From JABAAE01 sp905480545 (lineage in GTDB: Bacteria; Planctomycetota; Planctomycetia; Pirellulales; Pirellulaceae), in assembly GCA_943788025.1 (NCBI GenBank), contig CALSOR010000018.1:62001-126000 (forward strand): 64,000 nt of DNA, read 5' to 3'. Below, one piece after another: positions 19,285-28,447 of this stretch (its first letter is position 1; every line of letters begins with the position of its first letter). Below the pieces are notes generated by a model. It was not told the origin of the DNA, made no database searches, and worked only from the letters and a program-made list of their open reading frames with translations. Position numbers and translations under genes: made by a program.

Positions 19285-20750
19285 ACGATCGCCAACGATT
19301 TGAGGATCTCTGGAATGATTTCCTGGAAGGAGAGCAGTCTCCCGAGGGGGTGACGGTACTGCAACAAATGCTTCAAGATCCGGACCGGCTTTCCCAGGCC
19401 ACCGATCAATATCAGCTGCACCGACTTTTAGGCTTACAAGGTCAAGGGCTTAATGAGAATGAGGATGATTTCGTTGCGGAAACCATGGATTTGTTGCCTG
19501 CCGACCCAGAGCAGTTCGTAACCGAGGTAGAAGCAACCGTTTCTAAGCTGCAAGTCCGAAATGTAATCGGTAGAAATAAAGGCAACGATTCATTCCATCG
19601 TCTGCGAATTGGGATTTCAACATTCGTCCTTACAGCAGCTGCGTCCCTATTGCTAAGTTGTTGGTTGTATTATGGCTGGCGTTCAACGACACCTGAAATC
19701 GAACTGGTCGAATTTCGCGGCGAAATTTTACTTACCGGTGACGGAGGCAAGGTTGTGGAGGGTTTGGCGATCGGACACCGCTTCTTGGGAGGCACTGTTG
19801 AGTCCGTATCGCCAGATTCGTACTGCAAATTGCGTTTCGACGATAAGACCACGGTCACGATTTCTGGGCGTACGCTTCTTACGCTTTCGCAGAATGGTCA
19901 GAAGATCGTTCGGCTACGTCGTGGAAACCTATCGGCAGATGTCGCGCCGCAGCCAATCGACCATCCGATGCTAGTTTTTACTGAAGCAGCTGAATTAAAG
20001 GTATTAGGAACGGAATTCAACGTGGAAGCGACGACGGGTGCGACAAGTCTTGTTGTTAACGAAGGTCTAGTCCGACTCAAACGACTCACCGATGGGAAAC
20101 AAATAGAAGTGCCGGCACGGCAGTCAGTCATTGCGTCGCTGGAAGACGAAAGCGGGTTGTCACCGATTCGCCGGGAGGCTCCGGTGACGGCCTGGCAGAG
20201 TGACCTGAACCAAGACGCGGTGATAGGCAAGTGGGTTTCTCGTCATTGGATGCTAGGAGCGAAACTTAAAAAAGCAGTCGCTAACGGACAGATGACCAAA
20301 AGCGCCGCGGTGAACGCGTATAAGACAGCGGCGAGTTTTGACGATGCTACAGGCAGCGTTTGGGCGATGCCATCGCCCGTTGGTTCACTGATTGTACTGT
20401 CGCCGCGGAGGTCGTTGAAACAGCCTGTTCTGCTCAACGCTAACACATGGGTCAAAGTCTGTGGACGAACCTTTTCGAAATTTCCAATGAAGATTGGCTT
20501 AAGCGTCGGTCTTCCGGATGGAGGGTTTGAAGGGAAATATAGTACGCAAACTCCTGGTAGCGAAATGGCCGCCGGCGAGGATTTCGAAATTGAACTTCCG
20601 ATTGACCGGTTCCGTGACGCAAAGAATCCCAGTAGTGCTCCGACAGGTAAAGAATTGATTGATTGGTGGTGTATCGCCGAATCGTCCTCTGCCAAATACG
20701 AAATTACCAGGGTAGAAATCACCGATAGAAAAGAGAAAGCCAAACCATGA
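19281..20750 (+). CDS. FecR-like membrane protein, probable anti-sigma partner
   Basis: Single-pass membrane protein likely to hold the adjacent sigma factor. Residues 1-105 are acidic/helical and cytoplasmic (RFEDLWNDFLEGEQSPEG), a transmembrane helix lies at about 110-131, and a FecR-type beta-domain spans about 165-285 (RLRRGNLSADVAPQ, LKVLGTEFNVEA). Around 325-350 comes a short helical hairpin with NGQMTKSAAV, related to motifs in two downstream products. The last 130 residues are beta-rich and may be a ligand-binding sandwich. Both ends overlap neighbours by ATGA (19281, 20747). Anti-sigma function is inferred from order and topology. Confidence 0.82.
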   Translation: MNDRQRFEDLWNDFLEGEQSPEGVTVLQQMLQDPDRLSQATDQYQLHRLLGLQGQGLNENEDDFVAETMDLLPADPEQFVTEVEATVSKLQVRNVIGRNKGNDSFHRLRIGISTFVLTAAASLLLSCWLYYGWRSTTPEIELVEFRGEILLTGDGGKVVEGLAIGHRFLGGTVESVSPDSYCKLRFDDKTTVTISGRTLLTLSQNGQKIVRLRRGNLSADVAPQPIDHPMLVFTEAAELKVLGTEFNVEATTGATSLVVNEGLVRLKRLTDGKQIEVPARQSVIASLEDESGLSPIRREAPVTAWQSDLNQDAVIGKWVSRHWMLGAKLKKAVANGQMTKSAAVNAYKTAASFDDATGSVWAMPSPVGSLIVLSPRRSLKQPVLLNANTWVKVCGRTFSKFPMKIGLSVGLPDGGFEGKYSTQTPGSEMAAGEDFEIELPIDRFRDAKNPSSAPTGKELIDWWCIAESSSAKYEITRVEITDRKEKAKP

Positions 20751-22273
20751 AGTCAGATGTATTCGTTGTTTTCTTTGCTGCCATCTCATTGATTTGTTTT
20801 GAATCCAGAGCCGACGAAAATTGGAATCAATTTCGAGGCCCAAGCGGAAATGGTGTCTCTGCCGCGAAGGAATTACCTATCTCGTTCGATGAATCCAAAA
20901 ACGTACGGTGGAAGACCTCAATCCCTGATCTCGGTTGGTCATCTCCGGTGGTTTGGAAAAACGAAATCTGGTTGACAACTGGAAGTGATGAGAAAAAAGA
21001 ACTACGCGTTATTTGTCTTGACCTTAAAACTGGAATGATAAAACAAGACATCAAGGTGTTTGAAATGATCGAACGGAAAATTGATCCCGCATACGCCTAC
21101 GATTCACCCCACTTGAACAGCCCGGCCACACCAACATCGGTCGTCGAGGAAAATCGAGTATTTGTAAGTTTTGGGTCACAGGGAATCGCGTGTCTCAACC
21201 GGAAAACGGGAGAGAAAATGTGGGTTCGCAGAGACCTTCGCATATACCAACCGGTCCGGCAGGGATCATCACCAATCGTCGATGAGAAAAACCTGTATGT
21301 GGCCTTTGACGGAACCGACAAGCAATTTTTCGTTGCTCTTGATAAACAAACGGGGGAGACCCAATGGAAGACGGACAGAAACGTTACCACCAATTGGGAT
21401 GAAACGCTCAGCAAGCGTGGGGTTTCTCCCAAAAAAGGAGGAAAGCCGAATGACAACAGGAAATCATTCGCAACCGCGACCATGATCGAAATTGCTGGCA
21501 AGCGTCAACTGATCGCGCCCGCCGCAGAGGCTATTATTTCGTACGATCCAGATACGGGTACTGAACTTTGGAGGACTGTCCATCCTGGCGGCTTCAATAT
21601 CGCAGCCCGTCCAATTTATGCGAACGGCTTAGTCTATGTTTTCACCAGCGGCTTGAACAACCTATTGATGGCTGTTCGTCCTGACGGTAGAGGCGACGTC
21701 ACAAACACCCACGTTGCGTGGTCTACGGCTAAAAGCACACCCAGCATTCCATCACCGGTCATCGTGGACGAATTGCTCTTTATGGTGTCGGACAAAGGCG
21801 GAATTGCTCGTTGTCTGAATGCACGAACGGGTAAGGAGTATTGGAAATTGCGTCTTGGTGGCGACCACTGGGCATCGCCTGTCCTGATCGAAAGGAATCT
21901 CTATTTCTGCAGTAAACAGGGGCAAGTGTTTGTGCTGCCGGCATCCAAAGAGCAGCCTGAAATCGTCGCACGGAACACGCTCAACGCCAGTTTTATCGCT
22001 TCGCCGGCTGTCACTGATTCCTCACTGATCCTGCGATCAACTACGCATCTGTACTGCATTGAAAAAGGTCACCATCGAACAGCGGAACAATTAGCGGCTG
22101 ATGTCTATCCTGGCGAACAAGGCGACAATCGCCGGTCCAAGGAGAGATCAATAAAAAACGTGGGAGCAAAAGGGCTCGATGCATTCGCTGCGAGGCTAAA
22201 AGAATTGGTAAAGCAAGGCAAGTTGACACGCGAAGACGCGATTGAACTCTATCAATCCGCCGTTGAAAAGTAG
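20747..22273 (+). CDS. PQQ-like beta-propeller protein (exported)
   Basis: Secreted protein with a signal peptide (about 1-22) and the planctomycete motif ENWNQFRGPSGNG at the mature N-terminus, followed by repeated blades such as VICLDLKTG, ACLNRKTGEKMW, VALDKQTGETQW and RCLNARTGKEYW that mark a PQQ/BamB-like propeller to about residue 440. No complete quinoprotein active site was seen, so it is more likely a binding or assembly protein than an enzyme. The last 35 residues form a separate charged tail with LKELVKQGKLTREDAIELYQ, matching hairpins in the FecR-like protein and the 23292 product. The 4-base overlap with the FecR gene ties it to the sigma module. Confidence 0.85.
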   Translation: MKSDVFVVFFAAISLICFESRADENWNQFRGPSGNGVSAAKELPISFDESKNVRWKTSIPDLGWSSPVVWKNEIWLTTGSDEKKELRVICLDLKTGMIKQDIKVFEMIERKIDPAYAYDSPHLNSPATPTSVVEENRVFVSFGSQGIACLNRKTGEKMWVRRDLRIYQPVRQGSSPIVDEKNLYVAFDGTDKQFFVALDKQTGETQWKTDRNVTTNWDETLSKRGVSPKKGGKPNDNRKSFATATMIEIAGKRQLIAPAAEAIISYDPDTGTELWRTVHPGGFNIAARPIYANGLVYVFTSGLNNLLMAVRPDGRGDVTNTHVAWSTAKSTPSIPSPVIVDELLFMVSDKGGIARCLNARTGKEYWKLRLGGDHWASPVLIERNLYFCSKQGQVFVLPASKEQPEIVARNTLNASFIASPAVTDSSLILRSTTHLYCIEKGHHRTAEQLAADVYPGEQGDNRRSKERSIKNVGAKGLDAFAARLKELVKQGKLTREDAIELYQSAVEK

Positions 22274-22368
22274 TTTGATTCGGACAACTTCACATTTTAT
22301 CTGGACGTGGTTTTGTTGTTGGTGACAATCGCAACCTACGGGCAGCAGGACATGACTTTAATAACCTT

Positions 22369-23205
22369 ATGGAGCAGAGAATGAAGACGGCGATGTGGCA
22401 GATTTTAGTTTTTTTAATGTTGGCGAATGCTACTGCGTTTGGGCAAAAAAACACCTTTGAAGAGGGCCCTGTGGGCATTTTTCCAACTCGCGCAGAATAT
22501 AATCAATTCATGGGCGGAGCAAAACGTGCCGCCTATGGTCCGGATGGCAACAAGGAACTGATTGCCATGATTCCCATGCTCAATGATATCGCCCTCAACC
22601 GACCTATTGGTTCAACGAGCACGAAGTCCGGGGGAAAAGGGTCTCCTGCAATGGGCAGCAACTTCTCGCTGCTTTCGAACGAGCGAGTTCGTGAAGAGCT
22701 GGAGATTGTTGATAGTCAATACGGAGAGCTTAAGACACTCAATTCCCAGATCCAAAAACGCGCGGCTGATCAAATTCGTCAGTTAGATTTTTCAGACCGT
22801 GTCAATCTGGTCTCGCGGATTCAAGCGATTCGTGATGAGGCGAACAATGACACAAGGGCAGTTTTGCTTCCTCATCAACTTATCCGTCTCAAACAAATTC
22901 GAATGCAGGCTTTGCTGCAGCGGCGCAGTTTGGTCGACGTGCTTACGAGCGATCCCGTAAAGACCGAACTGGAAATTTCGCGAATCCAAGCTAATGAGCT
23001 CAAGGATTTTGAATCGATTGTTCAAGCTGATTTGGCATAAGAGATTGCCAAGCTTCGCGAAGCTGCTCGTGAAAGACTTTTAGCCAAACTCTCGCCGACA
23101 CAGGAGAAGCAGGCGAAAGAATTGATCGGCGAAGTGTTCGTTTTTGAATCCCAGCAAAAAGAAACCGCCAAAGTGGGGACCCAAAAAGGTCGGGAACGTA
23201 AATGA
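22369..23205 (+). pseudogene. helical secreted protein gene interrupted by an in-frame TAA
   Basis: The upstream part (starts at 22369 or 22381) encodes a signal peptide ending AFGQ and a long helical region with LLPHQLIRLKQIRMQALLQR, a pattern seen in planctomycete Spy/CpxP-like or heavy-metal-sensor-like exported proteins. It meets TAA at 23038-23040 in VQADLA. The same frame then continues for 54 codons with the same helical, charged character (EIAKLREAARERLLAKLSP, EKQAKELIGEVF) to TGA 23203-23205. This looks like a point nonsense mutation in an otherwise intact gene. The 223-residue truncated form may still be made. It sits between the PQQ gene and the 23292 gene in the sigma-factor locus. 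Confidence 0.6.
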
Positions 23206-23291
23206 CCCCGCCAAGAGAAACCGTTTAGAAATTTCATGGAAGACGCCAATGTCTTTCCCTAAATTTAATTCAATGTCATAGGAAACCAAGA

Positions 23292-24479
23292 ATGAAAACA
23301 TTAGCTTTATTTTTTGCTTTTTTATCTTTGCTGCCATGTTGCTTTAGCAATGCTCAGGAAAAATCAAAAGTTGACTGGGAAAACGAATTCCAACAACTTA
23401 TCAAATCCGACCCCGGCGTCCTAAAAAAGTTTGAAAACGGTCAGGCAACCAAAAAAGATGTCATACAGTGGTTGCAACAAAAGCAGGGTGGCAAAAAAAA
23501 CGTTGGTGTCAAACAACCAATGGCGAAGGACAATGTAAAAAAGGTTCCTAACGCCCTTCAGACCAAGCTCAAGGAACTTGTAGAATCTGGAAAGCTGTCG
23601 AAAGAGGACGCTGCTAAACTCGCCGCAACGATGAACGGCGAAAAGTCTGAAAAAGGGAACGCCAATCAAAAAGACAAAGTCGACTGGGACGCCGCCTACG
23701 AACAACTGCTTAAGAATCGGCCTGATATTCGCAAAAAGGTCGAGGACGGTAATGCGACCAAGGAACAGGTTATCGGGTTTATGAAAAACAACGCTGCTGG
23801 CAAAGGCAAAGCGGCGGGACAAAATAAAGCTCAGATGAAATCCCCTCGAAAACGCAAGGCTGGCGACAGAGAGGGCAGTCTAAACTTTTATGCAATCGTG
23901 ATTGGACGCCTGAAGTCAAAGGACATCGAACTTGGCGAAATGGAAATCGATGTCGAATACGTGATCAGTGAGTTGCCAAGACTGAACTCGGACCTCATTG
24001 GAACGAGAGTCAAGCTCGTCGGTGTCTCGGGTCAATTCCTCGATGCACTGTTGCAAATAAAACGTGGTGAGACAATCAAAGTCCGGGCAGGTGACTTTAA
24101 CCCAAAAACAAAGGTTTTAGGTTTTGGTAACAAGTTCCAGGTTTTGGAACGGACGGCAAAATTTCAGCCGGGCGATTTCGGTATTCCTCCAACGGAATTT
24201 CGAGGTTTTAAGGGAGAAATCACCGGTGAAATTGTAAATGCAAGCGGATATGAAGTTTTGTTGAAGGTTCAGGAAAGCAAGCCTTCAGATGACAACAAAG
24301 CCAAAGACGCCGAGAGTGTCCTTGGTAAGCGAATTCGCATTGCCGGTTTTTATAACCAGCATCGCGAAGCATTCGCGGATCTTGGCCAAGGTGAAAAGAT
24401 TCGCGTCAGCGTCGATCATCGAAATTTAGAGAGCGATGCTCTAAACGTGACGGAAACGTTGAACAAATTAAAAAAGTAG
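23292..24479 (+). CDS. secreted repeat protein of unknown function
   Basis: Exported 395-residue protein (signal peptide to about residue 21, SNAQEKSK after it). Residues 27-66 and 130-170 are two copies of a 40-residue unit beginning VDW and ending in a hairpin (ENGQATKKDV; EDGNATKEQV). Between them, residues 90-112 hold a third hairpin (LKELVESGKLSKEDAAKL) close to the PQQ protein's tail. After a basic linker, residues 195-395 contain two related beta-rich halves, each with a KxxxGxRxKLxGx or GKRIRIAGFY-like stretch and a GExIKVxxxD-like end. No named family was recognised. Its place among sigma, FecR and cytochrome genes suggests an envelope partner role. Confidence 0.75.
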   Translation: MKTLALFFAFLSLLPCCFSNAQEKSKVDWENEFQQLIKSDPGVLKKFENGQATKKDVIQWLQQKQGGKKNVGVKQPMAKDNVKKVPNALQTKLKELVESGKLSKEDAAKLAATMNGEKSEKGNANQKDKVDWDAAYEQLLKNRPDIRKKVEDGNATKEQVIGFMKNNAAGKGKAAGQNKAQMKSPRKRKAGDREGSLNFYAIVIGRLKSKDIELGEMEIDVEYVISELPRLNSDLIGTRVKLVGVSGQFLDALLQIKRGETIKVRAGDFNPKTKVLGFGNKFQVLERTAKFQPGDFGIPPTEFRGFKGEITGEIVNASGYEVLLKVQESKPSDDNKAKDAESVLGKRIRIAGFYNQHREAFADLGQGEKIRVSVDHRNLESDALNVTETLNKLKK

Positions 24480-24493
24480 TCGAGAACATTGTT

Positions 24494-27145
24494 GTGAAGA
24501 ACTTTTGCATTATTAACATCTTGTTGTTTTCGCTTGCGGTATTTTCTGGCTTTGCGAGAACTCGAGAACGTAATCTCACGAATTCATTGGCCGACGCTAA
24601 TGCGGCCGATGATATCGTCGCGCCAGCATCGCAACGTTTTTTGAAACGAGACTCAGGGATTGTGCCAGATTTTCAGAAGCACGTTGTGCCACTGCTCGGC
24701 AGACTTGGGTGCAATTCTGCGAAATGCCACGGGTCGTTTCAAGGCCAGGGTAATCTTCGAATGTCGCTGTTTGGATTCGATTTTAAGGCGGATCATGCGG
24801 CACTAGCCGCCGAGGCGTTTTCCGAGAAGGGTGCGCGACTGACTGTGGAGGATCCTGAGCAAAGTTTGATCATTTTGAAGCCGACCGAGCAAACTGATCA
24901 CGAGGGTGGGCAGCGATTTGAAACAGGATCTTGGGAACATCATTTGTTGCTTCGTTGGATCGAATCAGGTGCAAGAGGTGCTTCATCGGCCGGGATTTCG
25001 CAAAAACGAAAGAGCCCTTTCACTGAGGATGAAATCACGTTCTTCCGAAACACAGTGCATCCAATCTTGGAGGACAATTGCTTCGAGTGCCACGGTTTTG
25101 ATTCTCGGAAGGGCAGCCTTTCCCTTTCCAATCGCGAACGAATTCTGGCTGGCGGAGATTCAGGGCCGGTGATCGTACCTGGCAAGCCCGAACAAAGCCT
25201 CTTAATCGCGGCTGTTAGACATTTGAAGGATCAACCTCAAATGCCGCCCAGTGGAAAGCTCGCTGCAGAAAAAATCGCAGCTCTCGAGAAATGGGTAAAA
25301 ATGGGAGCTCCCTGGCCGGACGGGAACGACGCCGCACCAGGAGATACCGATCAGGTGCTTGTTGAGCTTGATTATCAACCGAAGGAAATCCTATTCAGCG
25401 ACTCATTTCAGACGCAGCAGCTGAAAATCATCGCCCAATGGGAGGATGGAACACGCGAGGATGTGACCTGTCTTGCTCGTTTCCAAACCAACAATGATGC
25501 AGTCGTTCGAATCAACGAGGACGGATTAGCGACCTCGACTGGCCAGGGTGACACACACATTTTCGCGATGTACGACAATGGAGTCGCCGCCATTCCGGTG
25601 CTAAAACCATACGGCACCGGCGGCTCCAAGCGTGCGACTACGGGCCACGGAAAGTCAAGCACTCATGCTGCCCAAAAACCGATCGACAAATTCGTAGGCG
25701 CGAAGCTCGAAAAGCTATCGCTCACTCCATCCGAGAAATGTTCGGACGCAGAATTTCTTCGCAGAGTCAGTATCGACATGACCGGCACGCTACCGCCGCC
25801 CGACGAAGTGAAGGCGTTTTTGGCTGACAAAGCGGCGGATAAACGGGCTCGCAAAATCGACCAGCTTCTTCAGCGGCCGACTTACGCTGCTTGGTGGACC
25901 AACAAGCTTTGCGATTTCACCGGATGCAATCCAAAGTCGATCAGAAGCCTGTTGGAAGTCGCGCAGGAAGACGGCTACGTTAAGGCATCGCAATGGTATG
26001 ACTGGATCTACGAACGCGTCGAGCGGAATGAGCCATACAATCAACTGGTTTCGGAATTGATGCTGGCCGATCTTACCGGGCTGGAGGATAGCATGCCTTA
26101 TTTTTGGACTCGCCAGAGTCTAAAGGAACCAAAGGACACGGCAATGTCGGTCGCGCACGCATTTCTCGGCATTCAGTTGCAGTGCGCCGAGTGTCATAAG
26201 CACCCGTTTGATCGGTGGACCCAAGCAGACTTCAACGACTTTTCGCGATTTTTTGATTCGGTGACACGAACAAAACGCTTTTCGTCGGCCGCCGAAGACC
26301 AGGAACTGCGATTGCTCCGAAGTGAGCAAGTGCGCCTTAAACGTGGCGATGACCCTCGAAAGCCGGTGGTCGATTGGATGCAAGATTCCAAAAATCCTTG
26401 GTTTGCCCGCGCTTTCGTGAATCGTGTGTGGGCCGGTTATTTCCACGTGGGTATCGTTGATCCCCCAGATCAGTTCACGCCTGCCAATCCTCCCAGTAAT
26501 CCGCAATTGCTTGACTGGCTCGCCGAAGGATTTGTTAAATGCGGATATGACATGAAGTGGCTGCATCGACAAATCGCCAACAGCGACACCTATCAGAGAA
26601 GCTGGAAGCCGAATGAAACGAACCGGAATGACCGTCGCAATTTCAGCCGCGTTGTCCCTCGACGGATGCCCGCCGAAATCATTTACGACGCAATGAAACA
26701 AGCGACTTCCGCCACTGACAAGCAAACCGAAGTTCGCACGAACCTCCAACGCCGGGCGATCGGCTACCTTTCGATGCGGATGGCCGGCACTCATGCGATG
26801 AAGGTCTTTGGCAAACCGGACCGTTCGATCAACTGCGATTGCGAACGTGTAAATGAACCAACTTTGCTACAGGCCATCTTTACACAAAACGACCCGCTTG
26901 TTCGCCTGCGAATTGCAGACAGCGGATGGATAATTGAAATTGAGGACGCCGAGGCGGATGGTAAAAAGCTTGATTCGCAGTCGCTGGTCGATCAAGTCTG
27001 GTTTAGGACGGTTGCTCGGCCTCCCAACGATAACGAACGCACGCGAGCGATGAAACATCTGGCGTCATCGAACACGATCGCAGAAGGAATCGCCGATTTG
27101 CTGTGGGCGATGATGAATACAAAAGAGTTCCTGCTCAATCACTGA
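24494..27145 (+). CDS. planctomycete cytochrome: PSCyt1/Ig-like/DUF1549/DUF1553
   Basis: Exported multi-domain haem protein, 883 residues, starting with GTG at 24494 and a signal peptide (about 1-21). A first haem-like motif CNSAKCHG (73-80) is followed by a PSCyt1 domain with CFECHG (196-201), GGDSGPVIVPGKPE and MPPSGKL. An Ig/BIG-like beta segment (about 290-375) comes next, then DUF1549 (about 395-600, including RRVSIDMTGTLPPPDEV and CAECHKHPFDRW) and DUF1553 (about 630-880, including FVNRVWAGYFHVGIVDP). These domains define a planctomycete-rich family of unknown reaction, presumably periplasmic electron transfer. The DUF1501 gene follows after 24 bases. Confidence 0.9.
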   Translation: MKNFCIINILLFSLAVFSGFARTRERNLTNSLADANAADDIVAPASQRFLKRDSGIVPDFQKHVVPLLGRLGCNSAKCHGSFQGQGNLRMSLFGFDFKADHAALAAEAFSEKGARLTVEDPEQSLIILKPTEQTDHEGGQRFETGSWEHHLLLRWIESGARGASSAGISQKRKSPFTEDEITFFRNTVHPILEDNCFECHGFDSRKGSLSLSNRERILAGGDSGPVIVPGKPEQSLLIAAVRHLKDQPQMPPSGKLAAEKIAALEKWVKMGAPWPDGNDAAPGDTDQVLVELDYQPKEILFSDSFQTQQLKIIAQWEDGTREDVTCLARFQTNNDAVVRINEDGLATSTGQGDTHIFAMYDNGVAAIPVLKPYGTGGSKRATTGHGKSSTHAAQKPIDKFVGAKLEKLSLTPSEKCSDAEFLRRVSIDMTGTLPPPDEVKAFLADKAADKRARKIDQLLQRPTYAAWWTNKLCDFTGCNPKSIRSLLEVAQEDGYVKASQWYDWIYERVERNEPYNQLVSELMLADLTGLEDSMPYFWTRQSLKEPKDTAMSVAHAFLGIQLQCAECHKHPFDRWTQADFNDFSRFFDSVTRTKRFSSAAEDQELRLLRSEQVRLKRGDDPRKPVVDWMQDSKNPWFARAFVNRVWAGYFHVGIVDPPDQFTPANPPSNPQLLDWLAEGFVKCGYDMKWLHRQIANSDTYQRSWKPNETNRNDRRNFSRVVPRRMPAEIIYDAMKQATSATDKQTEVRTNLQRRAIGYLSMRMAGTHAMKVFGKPDRSINCDCERVNEPTLLQAIFTQNDPLVRLRIADSGWIIEIEDAEADGKKLDSQSLVDQVWFRTVARPPNDNERTRAMKHLASSNTIAEGIADLLWAMMNTKEFLLNH

Positions 27146-27169
27146 TAGGTTTTAGACAAATCAAAAAAA

Positions 27170-28447
27170 ATGAATAGCAACTTTAACAGACGACATTTCC
27201 TTAAAGTCGGTGTGTTGGGCGCAGGGCTGACACTGACTGACTATCTGCGTCTTCATGCCGCGAATCCGCATTCGACTGAAAAGCGATCGGCAATTTCCAT
27301 CTTCATGGAGGGCGCGCCTTCGCACTTGGATACTTTTGACCTCAAGCCCGACGCGCCCGCAGAAATTCGGGGTGAATTCAAACCAATTCAAACCAACGTC
27401 TCGGGTTTGCAGATCTGTGAACACCTTCCCATGTTGGCCAAGCGTGCTGACAAATACGCCATCATCCGTGGAATTACTCATAACGTTGCCGATCACGGTC
27501 TTGCAAAAAAATACTTGCTGACCGGCAACAAGGCATCTCAAACAGTCAGCTACCCCGAGTATGGCAGCGTCATCAGTCACGAGTTTCCCTCCGCCAGGAA
27601 TCTGCCAACCTATGTTTCCATCGACGAATCGTTCGTCGGTCCAGGATACCTAGGTTCGCGTTTCAGTCCGTTAACGGCTGACAAACCCCAACATGGCATG
27701 CCTTATACAGTTCGTGGGGTTTCGCTGGAGGACGGATTGACGGTTGAAAAATACAAATCGCAGAAGCTACTGCTCGAGGATCTAGATGTTGCTTTTCGCG
27801 GTTTCGGGGATCTTGACGACCAGGTTCGCGGAATAGACCGCTTTCAGGAGCAGGCCTATGACATTATCAGTGCACCTGCTACCCGCCGTGCGTTTGATTT
27901 ATCGCAGGAAAAGGATTCCGAAACCCAACGGTTCGGCAGGCACGAATTTGGACAGTCACTGTTGCTTGCCGCTCGATTGATCGAAGCAGGTGTTCACTTT
28001 GTCACCGTTCGCCTACGCCCTGCAGAATTCGATTTCGATACGCATCAGGATAACTTTCCACGGCTCCGGAAATTGTTACCACCCTTCGACCGAGGTGTTG
28101 CGGCACTGCTTGACCGATTGGAAGAACGCGGACGGCTGGACTCGACAGCAATCATGGCGGCAGGTGAATTTGGTCGGACGCCGAAGATCAACCAAGGCGG
28201 TGGCAGAGACCATTGGGCTCGGGCCATGTGCGCTCTAGTGGCCGGCGGTGGCATTCGCACCGGACAAGCTATTGGAGAAACGGATGCGGCAGCTGCTGAA
28301 CCGGCGACGGTTGGTTTTTCACCTGACGATCTTGCCGCATCTTTTTTCAAGAATATTGGCATCTCACCAAAGTCTGAGTTTCAATCCAACGTCGGTCGCC
28401 CCATCACGCTGGTGCGAGACGGCACCCCCATTCAAGACCTTTTCTAA
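27170..28447 (+). CDS. DUF1501 protein, Tat-exported
   Basis: Member of the DUF1501 family, which has an alkaline-phosphatase/sulfatase-like fold; activity is unknown. The N-terminus has a twin-arginine signal (RRHFLKVGVLGAGLTL, Arg7-Arg8), implying export in folded state. Typical landmarks follow: IFMEGAPSHLDTFDLKPDAP, RLIEAGVHFVTVR and GEFGRTPKIN with GRDHW, where Asp/His probably bind metal. The C-terminus (GRPITLVRDGTPIQDLF) is the standard family ending. Its 24-base spacing from the cytochrome gene makes it the last member of the sigma-factor locus. Confidence 0.92.
   Translation: MNSNFNRRHFLKVGVLGAGLTLTDYLRLHAANPHSTEKRSAISIFMEGAPSHLDTFDLKPDAPAEIRGEFKPIQTNVSGLQICEHLPMLAKRADKYAIIRGITHNVADHGLAKKYLLTGNKASQTVSYPEYGSVISHEFPSARNLPTYVSIDESFVGPGYLGSRFSPLTADKPQHGMPYTVRGVSLEDGLTVEKYKSQKLLLEDLDVAFRGFGDLDDQVRGIDRFQEQAYDIISAPATRRAFDLSQEKDSETQRFGRHEFGQSLLLAARLIEAGVHFVTVRLRPAEFDFDTHQDNFPRLRKLLPPFDRGVAALLDRLEERGRLDSTAIMAAGEFGRTPKINQGGGRDHWARAMCALVAGGGIRTGQAIGETDAAAAEPATVGFSPDDLAASFFKNIGISPKSEFQSNVGRPITLVRDGTPIQDLF

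Noticed and set aside
26120..26794. 224-residue minus-strand frame inside the cytochrome gene
   Set aside because: Antisense shadow of a strongly supported DUF1549/DUF1553 coding frame.
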